From Opitutaceae bacterium BACL24 MAG-120322-bin51 (GTDB taxonomy: Bacteria; Verrucomicrobiota; Verrucomicrobiia; Opitutales; Coraliomargaritaceae): 64,000 nt of DNA. Made by a program: the position numbers and the translations under genes. The DNA lies in contig CAJJBI010000006.1 of the NCBI GenBank assembly GCA_905182465.1, positions 62,001-126,000 of the forward strand, read 5' to 3'. Below are positions 58,065 to 64,000 of the stretch, piece by piece; within the stretch, counting starts at the first letter, position 1; each line of letters starts with the position of its first letter. The notes under the pieces are model-generated. The model saw only the letters and a list, made by a program, of their open reading frames with translations. It did no database searches and was not told where the DNA came from.

Positions 58065-58637
58065 CTATGAGGATTTTCGAGCCACGACCCAATCGATGAG
58101 TTTGCTCGTTTCATCTTCGTAGGCCCATGCCGCTCTGAGGAACTCTGCAGGGTGAATATTGTTTTCTTTAAAAAAGTTTCGGTCGCCCCCGCAGCCATAC
58201 ATCGTCTCGGGTGGCAGCTCTCCGCGTAGCTTAGCAATTGCTTTAAGCATGATGCGCGGCAGCCAAACGATTCCCGCCACCTCATCGGTCTTCGGTGGTA
58301 GTGTATTGGAGTCGAGCGTATTGGCCGAGGGCTGCCCTTCTTGCACTGTTAGAAAGTAGTCGCGGCGCGCTTCGCTGACCATGAGGAAGGTCTCGAAGTC
58401 CGGCTCGCCACGGGTCACGAAGTCCTCCGCGTAGTCATAAACATCCATAGCATTCAGCCCAACAGATGCTAGTTCGGATAAGGCCGATTCATTGAAGTAG
58501 CTGTCTGGTTCGCGACTGCCCCCTTCGTATTTGGCGACTGCCCCTTTCCAGATTGCTTTCAAGGTTTGTTGATGCGTGTAATGATTCACTTCTGTAATTG
58601 TAACGATACCTTTACCAATAACAACCCGTCTTGTCAT
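58065..58637 (-). CDS. DUF5069-domain protein
   Basis: A 190-residue protein. The C-terminal half contains the DUF5069 pattern: IVWLPRIMLKAIAKLRGELP, ETMYGCGGDRNFFKENNIHP and EFLRAAWAYEDETSKLIDWV. The N-terminal half (VITITEVNHY-like start, then AIWKGAVAKYEGG) resembles no family I can name. Function unknown; the family is mostly found in Verrucomicrobiota and relatives. It is divergent from the PHP gene with 27 bp between starts, which is remarkably short for two promoters. Confidence 0.75.
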   Translation of the reverse strand: MTRRVVIGKGIVTITEVNHYTHQQTLKAIWKGAVAKYEGGSREPDSYFNESALSELASVGLNAMDVYDYAEDFVTRGEPDFETFLMVSEARRDYFLTVQEGQPSANTLDSNTLPPKTDEVAGIVWLPRIMLKAIAKLRGELPPETMYGCGGDRNFFKENNIHPAEFLRAAWAYEDETSKLIDWVVARKSS

Positions 58638-58664
58638 TTTTAACTAATTGTAATGGATTAAGGC

Positions 58665-59486
58665 ATGAACGTCGATTCACATATGCACACACCACTCTGT
58701 GGACACGCCGTTGGCGAGCCGATCGAATACGCCAGGATGGCTGCGGAGCGAGAGATCAATCTAATCACGATCACTTGCCATATTCCTATGCGCTGGGAGG
58801 CCTTTGGGCAGGCAGGTATTCGCATGGCGCTAGAGCAACTCGACGACTACTTGGTTTTAGTTAGAAATACTGCTGAGCAAGCCAAACCGCTCGGCGTCGA
58901 AGTGCTCTGCGGCATTGAGGCTGAGGTGTATCCTGATGAGGCCGAACTGGAGCCGATGGACGAGATTTTGGCTGCTTACGATTTCGACTTCGTGCTCGGC
59001 TCACTGCACGCGCAATGCCGCAGTTATATCGAATGGCTGGCCAAGAATAAGGTCAAAAAAGACGCCATGAAAATCGATAGCTACTTCCGTCACCTCAAAG
59101 ACGGTGCGCAGTCTGGTCGCTACGATAGCATGTCGCACCCCGACGTGATCCGCACCTACGGCGTCGTCGACAGTTTCAATCCCGCCGAACACGAAGATGT
59201 GATCCGCGAGTTCCTGCAAGCCGTGGTCGACGAGGATATTTGCATGGAGGTCAATACCAGTGGCTTGACAAAGGGCGACTACGAGGTGCACCCCGACCCG
59301 CTGATCCTCGATTGGGCGAGCGAAATGGGTGTGAAGCTGACGATAGGATCAGACTCACACCATCCGCATTCAGTTGGCCAGTTTTTTGATGTGATTCAGC
59401 CGGTGCTACGCGATAAGGGCTTTACAGATTTACACTACTTTCGAGGGCGTCAGCGACAGGTGATTCCGATGCCCGGCGGAAGCTAG
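58665..59486 (+). CDS. PHP-family phosphatase, histidinol-phosphatase HisJ-like
   Basis: A 273-residue PHP-fold metal-dependent phosphoesterase: [20 protein letters not shown] (metal-binding His cluster), [35 protein letters not shown] and [15 protein letters not shown]. This set matches the HisJ/HisK-type histidinol-phosphatases of histidine synthesis, although other PHP phosphoesterases share it. No his genes are nearby, so the role is not certain. It is divergent from the DUF5069 gene. Confidence 0.85.
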   Translation: MNVDSHMHTPLCGHAVGEPIEYARMAAEREINLITITCHIPMRWEAFGQAGIRMALEQLDDYLVLVRNTAEQAKPLGVEVLCGIEAEVYPDEAELEPMDEILAAYDFDFVLGSLHAQCRSYIEWLAKNKVKKDAMKIDSYFRHLKDGAQSGRYDSMSHPDVIRTYGVVDSFNPAEHEDVIREFLQAVVDEDICMEVNTSGLTKGDYEVHPDPLILDWASEMGVKLTIGSDSHHPHSVGQFFDVIQPVLRDKGFTDLHYFRGRQRQVIPMPGGS

Positions 59487-59596
59487 CCAAGGTAGCATGC
59501 TAGCTTGTCGACCGCTATTACGCCATATTGTGTCCGATGAGCAGTCAGACTGCAGGTAATCGGATCGGTGCCCTTAATCATCTTCTAAAAATATAC

Positions 59597-59624
59597 TTTA
59601 CACTATAACAGTGTGCACTATTAT
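59597..59624 (+). promoter_or_regulatory. Promoter and operator candidate of the toxin-antitoxin pair
   Basis: TTTACA (59597-59602) and TATTAT (59619-59624) are spaced by 16 bp and would start transcription at about the antitoxin ATG, giving a nearly leaderless mRNA. Within it lie CACT-N5-AGTG (inverted) and a repeated CACTAT, a plausible operator for antitoxin binding. Confidence 0.4.
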
Positions 59625-59631
59625 TTTATTA

Positions 59632-59850
59632 ATGAAGAATATTACGCTAAGTGCCGACGAGGATCTGATCGCTCGAGCCCGCGAACAAGCTCGTGCCCGT
59701 CAAACTACCCTAAACCAGCTCTTTCGACTGTGGTTGGAAGAGGTCGCTGAGCAAAAAGAGCGCAGTACTAAAATTGGAGCGCTCCTCGATCGCCTAGATG
59801 GAGTCGACGCAGGGGGCAATTTTAGTCGAGAGGAGATGAATGCCCGCTAA
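59632..59850 (+). CDS. Antitoxin of a VapBC-like pair (ribbon-helix-helix type)
   Basis: A 72-residue protein with the ribbon-helix-helix pattern: a beta strand MKNITLSADEDLIARAREQA, a helix ARARQTTLNQLFRLWLEEVA and a charged tail (SREEMNAR) that would thread into the toxin. Start chosen at 59632; an ATG at 59611 lies inside the promoter. Its end overlaps the PIN-domain gene by 11 bp, as expected for a toxin-antitoxin operon. It should neutralise the toxin and repress the operon. Confidence 0.75.
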   Translation: MKNITLSADEDLIARAREQARARQTTLNQLFRLWLEEVAEQKERSTKIGALLDRLDGVDAGGNFSREEMNAR

Positions 59851-60253
59851 GCTATTTCTAGATACGAATGTGTTGGTTTACGCATTTGATTGGTCAGAGC
59901 CCGAGAAAAGATTAGCCGCGCAGGAAATGATCCAGCGTGAGATGGACTGGTGTATCAGCTGGCAAGTCGTTCAGGAATTTAGTAGCCTGGCTTTACATCG
60001 ATTTAAGAAGCCTATGTTGCCAGAAGATCTTCGTGATTATCTCGATCTAGTTTTGTTGCCGAATTGTCGAGTCATGCCGACTGCAGCCATTTACGGGCAA
60101 GCACTGAGGATTCAGTCGCAAGCGCAATACTGCTTCTACGATAGTTTGATCGTGGCTGCTGCTCTTGTTTCAGGAGCGAAACAGCTCTATTCAGAGAATT
60201 TAGAACCAGGCGGACTGTTCGGTAACTTGGAAATAGTGAACCCATTTGAGTAA
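59840..60253 (+). CDS. PIN-domain ribonuclease toxin (VapC-like)
   Basis: A 137-residue PIN-domain protein, probable endoribonuclease: acidic residues in KLFLDTNVLVYAFDW (Asp7), WQVVQEFSSLALHRF (Glu near 45) and CFYDSLIVAAALVSGAKQLY (Asp near 100), with YSENLEPG at the end. The three conserved acids look intact, so the toxin may be active. It is coupled to the antitoxin by an 11-bp overlap. The next gene (xylB) is convergent with a 53-bp gap. Confidence 0.88.
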   Translation: MPAKLFLDTNVLVYAFDWSEPEKRLAAQEMIQREMDWCISWQVVQEFSSLALHRFKKPMLPEDLRDYLDLVLLPNCRVMPTAAIYGQALRIQSQAQYCFYDSLIVAAALVSGAKQLYSENLEPGGLFGNLEIVNPFE

Positions 60254-60306
60254 TTAATGACTACCAAGGACTCCTTATTCGCATATAGCGCTGAGGGAGA
60301 ATTTCG

Positions 60307-61860
60307 CTACTTTTCCCCCAACAAACCTTCAATTACCTTTGATGCACTGTTGTAAGCGTCGGTGGGGGCTTTAGGTTCGATCGTGCTGCCTGATTCGGGC
60401 TTGCAGAACTGACTTTCCATTACATCTAGGTCGAGGCCTAGACTATGACTCGCAGCTCGCAGCGAAGCACCAAGCGCGACCGAGCCACTGACAGCGAGGC
60501 GTTGGACTTTGGCTTGAAAGACATCAGCCGCGACTTGAGCGATGGCATCATTTTTTGACGCGCCGCCTGTTAGGTAAATGACTTCGGGCTTCAACTGCAT
60601 CCAATCAGTACGTAGTTTCATGTTGATAAATTGTCCTTCCACGCAGGCGCGGATGGCGGCGTCGGCATCTTGCCAGCTTTCGAAGGCATCACTACCTTTT
60701 AGGATGGGTGCTTCGAGATCTACGCGTGGGCTGATCTCGGGGCGGAAGAAGGGAACCATAATCTGGTCATCGTTACCAACGGGTGTCTTACTTAAGGCTG
60801 CGGTGAATTGACCCCAGTCGTAACCAAATTTGTCTTTAACCTCTTCGCGAGCGAGGGAACCATTGACAAAACATTGCAGTGACATCGAGCCTCCAGCGGG
60901 ATTTCCAAATACGTGGCCACAACCTTGTGGATCAGCCACGACACCAGGCATAGCAGCGAAGAAAGTGTCGGAAGTACCGAGCGAGACGACGAGTTTACCC
61001 GGCTTACTAGCGCCCATGCCGACGAGGCTGCTAGGGTTGTCGCCTGTGAAGATGGTGATTGGTGTGTTTGAGGCAAAGCCGTATTTTTGGACAAAGTAAT
61101 CAGAGATTTGTCCAGCTGTGGTGCTACCTTGAGCGACTTTGGGCAGTCGCTTGATTAGCTCGGGAGCGGTTGCTTCGAGTAGGTCGGCATCCCAGTCCCA
61201 ATCATGGATATTGAGCAGATTCATGCCTGCGCCGTCGCCAGTGTCGATGGCTGCGTCTGCGCCACAGAGTATAGAGCAGAGGAAGGAGCTCACTAGGTGA
61301 ATACGGGCTGTTTGGCTGTAGGCTTCTGGTGAGGTTTTGTAGAAACGTCTGATTTGTGGACCGGTGAAGCGCTCGATGGCGATGGAACCAGACTTACTGC
61401 AAACGATTGAGTCACCGCCGACGGCCTCGCCGATTTCGCGGCATTCCACGCTGGTCGAACTGTCCATCCAGATGGGAGATGTGGCACGTGCGAGGCAGGG
61501 CGCGATCTGCGTGGAGAGACTTTCTGTTGTATCTAAAGTATTAATACAATTAAGCCAGCGAGCATTTAGGTAAACTGAGCCGTGTTGTTGGCCTGCTCCT
61601 GAGATGGCGGTGACTTTAGAAAGGTCGCATTTCACCTTTAAATCTCCGAGCAGTCTTTCTAAGGCGTCTAACCACATAAGTGGGTCACTGTGGACTTCTC
61701 CTCCGGTGCCTTCTGGAATGAAGCCTGAGGGTGCTTTGTATTGCGGCAAAGATTCGCCGAAATTAACGGCCGCTTCCGCGACGACGGATTGAGTGTCCGT
61801 ATCGATCACAATAACGGAGCAGCTTTGAGTTGAGGAGTCGAGGCCGAGTGCGTAGGGCAT
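60307..61860 (-). CDS. xylB: Xylulokinase
   Basis: A 517-residue FGGY-family sugar kinase phosphorylating D-xylulose. Motifs: GLDSSTQSCSVIVID (ATP phosphate loop), GAGQQHGSVYL, PIWMDSSTSVECREI, IDTGDGAGMNLLNIHDWDWD, FTGDNPSSLVGMGA, VVSLGTSDTFFA and YLTGGASKNDAIAQVAADVF (FGGY C-terminal signature). It is transcribed in the same direction as xylA but separated from it by a hairpin (61900-61947) with a T run, which could terminate or attenuate transcription between the two genes. Confidence 0.94.
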   Translation of the reverse strand: MPYALGLDSSTQSCSVIVIDTDTQSVVAEAAVNFGESLPQYKAPSGFIPEGTGGEVHSDPLMWLDALERLLGDLKVKCDLSKVTAISGAGQQHGSVYLNARWLNCINTLDTTESLSTQIAPCLARATSPIWMDSSTSVECREIGEAVGGDSIVCSKSGSIAIERFTGPQIRRFYKTSPEAYSQTARIHLVSSFLCSILCGADAAIDTGDGAGMNLLNIHDWDWDADLLEATAPELIKRLPKVAQGSTTAGQISDYFVQKYGFASNTPITIFTGDNPSSLVGMGASKPGKLVVSLGTSDTFFAAMPGVVADPQGCGHVFGNPAGGSMSLQCFVNGSLAREEVKDKFGYDWGQFTAALSKTPVGNDDQIMVPFFRPEISPRVDLEAPILKGSDAFESWQDADAAIRACVEGQFINMKLRTDWMQLKPEVIYLTGGASKNDAIAQVAADVFQAKVQRLAVSGSVALGASLRAASHSLGLDLDVMESQFCKPESGSTIEPKAPTDAYNSASKVIEGLLGEK

Positions 61861-61899
61861 GCTGGGAAGTATAGGGTGAGAAGTGGATTATAGAGAGAG

Positions 61900-61947
61900 A
61901 AAAAAAGGAGCGGGGAGTGGAGAGTTTTTAATCACTCTTCACTCCCC
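61900..61947 (-). terminator. Terminator or attenuator between xylA and xylB
   Basis: GGGGAGTGGAGAGT (61912-61925) pairs with ACTCTTCACTCCCC (61934-61947) over 14 bp with one G-T. On the minus strand the stem is followed by CTCC and a T run. It would reduce xylB expression relative to xylA. Confidence 0.7.
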
Positions 61948-61972
61948 ACTCCCTACTTTGGTCGGGGAGATC

Positions 61973-63277
61973 TTATAGAAACTCGTTGATCAAGTTTTCT
62001 AACATTTCCTGACGTCCGCTACCGAGGGTTGGCTCACCGTTGCCGAGGGCATATTTTTCGAGTTCTTCAAAACCCACTTCGCCAGCTTCGACCTTGGCGC
62101 CGATGTCTTTGTCGAATGTGCTGTAGCGCGCATCGACGAAATCCTTAAGGCGACCATCTTCGCGGATTGCGTGGGCGACTTTGAGGCCACGTGCAAAGGC
62201 ATCCATGCCGCCGATGTGGGCGTGCATTAGGTCGATCGGTTCGTGAGATTCACGTCGGCGCTTGGCGTCGAAGTTGAGACCGCCAGTCGTGAGGCCGCCC
62301 ATTTCGAGCACGCAGAGCATGACCTGTGTGGTCAGGTAGATGTCGGTCGGGAACTGATCGGTGTCCCAACCAATGAGCTCGTCGCCACGGTTGGCGTCGA
62401 CACTGCCGAGCATGTTGGCGTTGTTACAAACGGTGAGTTCGTGTTGCATCGTGTGGCCCGCTAGCGTGGCGTGGTTGGTCTCGATGTTTAATTTGAAGCG
62501 ATCCATGAGGCCGTATTCGCGGAGGAAGTTGAGGCAGGCAGCGGAGTCGCTGTCATACTGGTGGGTGGAGGGCTCACGTGGCTTTGGTTCGATGTAGAAG
62601 GGGCCGTCGAAGCCGATCTTATCCGCATGGGCGATGGCCATATGTAGAAAGGCGGCGAGGTGGTCGAGCTCGCGCTTCATGTTGGTGTTGAGCAGCGTAC
62701 TGTAGCCTTCGCGACCGCCCCAGAATGTGTAACCAAGGCCGTCGAGTTCCTTCGTGCATTCGAGAGCCTTTTTAACCTGCGCAGCTGCGTAAGCAAATAC
62801 GTTGGCATCGGGCGAAGTGGCGCCGCCTTGCGAGTAGCGAGGGTGGGAGAAGAGGCAAGCGGTACCCCAAAGTAGCTGGACGCCGGTTTCTTTTTGTTTG
62901 GCTTTGAGCTTGGCGACGACGGAGTCGAGGGCGGCGTTGGAGGCGGCAAGATCGCCGAGTTCAGGGGCGATATCGCGATCATGCCAGCAGTAAAAGTCGA
63001 TACCGATTTTCTCGAGAAATTCAAAGAATACGTCGACGCGAGCGACAGCGTTTTCGACGGAATTTGAACCATCGTCCCAAGGCATAACGGCAGTGCCGGC
63101 ACCGAAGGGGTCGCCGAGCTCGTTGCGCATGACGTGCCAGTAGGGCGCGGCGAAGCGAAGGTGATCCTTCATGGATTTCCCGCCGACTATCTCGTCGGGG
63201 TTGTAGTGCTTGAAAGCAAGCGCGCTCTTAGAGCTTGTGCCCTCAAATTGGATTTTGTCGCAGTCGAAATGTGGCAT
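61973..63277 (-). CDS. xylA: Xylose isomerase
   Basis: Converts D-xylose to D-xylulose in the cytosol. The 434 residues fit the longer class II xylose isomerases. Blocks: [40 protein letters not shown] (catalytic His and metal-binding Asp), [69 protein letters not shown] and [20 protein letters not shown] (metal ligands). Start at 63277 ([13 protein letters not shown]), preceded by an A/T-rich leader; the frame is open to 63346. Divergent from the XylR-type regulator with the operator candidates between. Confidence 0.96.
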   Translation of the reverse strand: MPHFDCDKIQFEGTSSKSALAFKHYNPDEIVGGKSMKDHLRFAAPYWHVMRNELGDPFGAGTAVMPWDDGSNSVENAVARVDVFFEFLEKIGIDFYCWHDRDIAPELGDLAASNAALDSVVAKLKAKQKETGVQLLWGTACLFSHPRYSQGGATSPDANVFAYAAAQVKKALECTKELDGLGYTFWGGREGYSTLLNTNMKRELDHLAAFLHMAIAHADKIGFDGPFYIEPKPREPSTHQYDSDSAACLNFLREYGLMDRFKLNIETNHATLAGHTMQHELTVCNNANMLGSVDANRGDELIGWDTDQFPTDIYLTTQVMLCVLEMGGLTTGGLNFDAKRRRESHEPIDLMHAHIGGMDAFARGLKVAHAIREDGRLKDFVDARYSTFDKDIGAKVEAGEVGFEELEKYALGNGEPTLGSGRQEMLENLINEFL

Positions 63278-63336
63278 ATTATATTGCAGCGCTGGACGCC
63301 GAGTTGGGTGGTTGATTTGTTGAGTCGGTAGAATTC

Positions 63337-63361
63337 GACTGAGCACTAAATTAACTCAGTC
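63337..63361. promoter_or_regulatory. Operator candidate between xylA and the regulator gene
   Basis: GACTGAG (63337-63343), 11 bases, CTCAGTC (63355-63361): a perfect 7-bp inverted repeat centred 72 bp before the xylA start and 111 bp before the regulator start. The size and position fit a dimeric regulator binding site. A TATAAT at 63370-63375 lies just beside it. Confidence 0.5.
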
Positions 63362-63400
63362 TCACGGTGTATAATATCAAATTGATCGAATAACTGATAC

Positions 63401-63411
63401 CGCAAAATGCG
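63401..63411. promoter_or_regulatory. Short palindrome CGCA-AAA-TGCG in the xyl intergenic region
   Basis: CGCAAAATGCG is an 11-bp palindrome with an A3 centre, 49 bp ahead of the regulator start. It is flanked by an ATTATA that is a TATAAT on the minus strand (63412-63417), so it could be a second control site for xylA. Short length makes chance possible. Confidence 0.3.
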
Positions 63412-63459
63412 ATTATATTCTGTTGATTTGCGCCAATTAGTTGTGTGGACTGATTTTCG

Positions 63460-64000
63460 ATGAGTGAGCAGATTGCCATAGTCATGTCCGAGGTGTTTTT
63501 GCGTCGCCTGACGCCTGCATTGATGCCTTTTGTACGTCGAGAGCAGGACTTTCGAATTGTAAGTATCCACCGACCCATCAATGAGTTGCTCGATTTGTTG
63601 CGCGAGCTAAATCCACGCGGACTGATTACCGAATGGTTGCCCGAGGTGACCGAGGCAATGCTCAAGCTTGATCTACCTACCGTGATCGCAGACACGGACT
63701 ATACTTATCCTGGCGTTGTTAGCATTGATGTGGATGACCGAGCTGTGGGCGCAGCTGCGGCAGAGGCTTTTCTGCAAGCAGGGTTTCGCAGTTTTGCTTG
63801 CTTGGGCAATGGCTCGCCCTATTCAGGCCAACGTATAGACGGGTTTTTACAGGCGGTAGATTTCCCCGTATCAGTGCATACGGAGACGGCTTTTGAAGAT
63901 GCGCGCTATAGTGAGCACTTTGTCGAGCCCAGCGCTAATCTGCGTAATTGGTTGGAGTCGCTTCCCAAGCCTGTCGGTATCTTCGCGGTGCACGATCCTT
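63460..64000 (+). CDS. XylR-type transcription regulator (partial, cut by right edge)
   Basis: An open frame of 180 codons from ATG 63460 to the window end. It starts MSEQIAIVMSEVFLRRLTPA and continues with a LacI-like periplasmic-binding fold: GLITEWLPEVTEAMLK, PTVIADTDYTYPGVVSIDVD, AAAEAFLQAGFRSFACLGNG, RIDGFLQAV and VGIFAVHDP. This layout, with the sugar-binding domain first and an AraC-type DNA-binding domain expected after the edge, is that of XylR. It is divergent from xylA, which supports xylose-responsive control. The DNA-binding part cannot be seen. Confidence 0.8.
   Translation, partial: MSEQIAIVMSEVFLRRLTPALMPFVRREQDFRIVSIHRPINELLDLLRELNPRGLITEWLPEVTEAMLKLDLPTVIADTDYTYPGVVSIDVDDRAVGAAAAEAFLQAGFRSFACLGNGSPYSGQRIDGFLQAVDFPVSVHTETAFEDARYSEHFVEPSANLRNWLESLPKPVGIFAVHDP

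Overview
The window looks like a chromosomal stretch from a marine-type Verrucomicrobiota bacterium, most likely the Opitutales / Puniceicoccaceae-Coraliomargarita side. This placement is inference. It rests on the gene repertoire: a type II (eukaryote-like) glutamine synthetase, a SWIB-domain protein, a DUF4838 glycosidase-like exoprotein, a GldA/GldF/GldG-type ABC system with a DUF4340 protein, prepilins with Ala before the cleavage site, and near-absence of Shine-Dalgarno sequences. No rRNA, CRISPR array, prophage or insertion sequence was seen; one tRNA gene is present. Layout: (1) 1-6.4 kb: a PerR-like regulator with PerR-box-like palindromes, transcribed with sufC and sufB (sufB runs off the left edge), then argS, trmL, a DegT-type aminotransferase and a 42-codon glycosyltransferase remnant. 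(2) 6.5-9.3 kb: glnA with a strong terminator, a mini-kinase / PP2C phosphatase overlapping pair, and tRNA-Leu(CAG). (3) 9.4-17.3 kb: a minus-strand type II secretion operon in transcription order gspG-H-I-J-K-L-M-D-(C-like). The secretin domain of gspD is scrambled by many small indels although its peptide blocks are still readable. (4) 17.5-25 kb: tsaE-thiL, xthA, mnmA, a GH13 pullulanase-type enzyme and a fatty acid desaturase with a likely 3' frameshift. (5) 25.3-30.2 kb: gap, pgk-tpiA, and a thymidine-phosphorylase-family protein whose phosphate-binding and base-binding residues are replaced. (6) 30.3-37.5 kb: DUF4838 exoprotein, SNF2 helicase, SWIB protein, aroQ, DUF3127 protein and nitroreductase. 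(7) 37.6-42.5 kb: a four-gene photoprotection operon (CPD photolyase, FeS-type (6-4) photolyase, TIGR01777 epimerase-like protein, renalase-like flavoprotein). (8) 42.6-51.1 kb: a large AsmA-like protein and a Gld-type ABC exporter operon, then a frameshifted DUF2721 gene. (9) 51.2-60.3 kb: gltB-gltD, a glutaredoxin, a DUF5069 protein, a PHP phosphatase and a toxin-antitoxin pair. (10) 60.3-64 kb: a xylose operon (xylA-terminator-xylB) with a divergent XylR-type regulator cut by the right edge and a palindromic operator candidate between them. How the genes work together: glnA and gltBD together form the ammonia-assimilating GS/GOGAT route. gap-pgk-tpi supply lower glycolysis for sugars released by the GH13 and DUF4838 enzymes and by xylose isomerase/xylulokinase. 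The T2SS is the expected export route for such polymer-degrading enzymes, which makes the broken secretin the most consequential oddity. The other standout is the phosphorylase-family protein at 28849-30183, which keeps the fold and nearby motifs but lacks the canonical glycine-rich phosphate loop.
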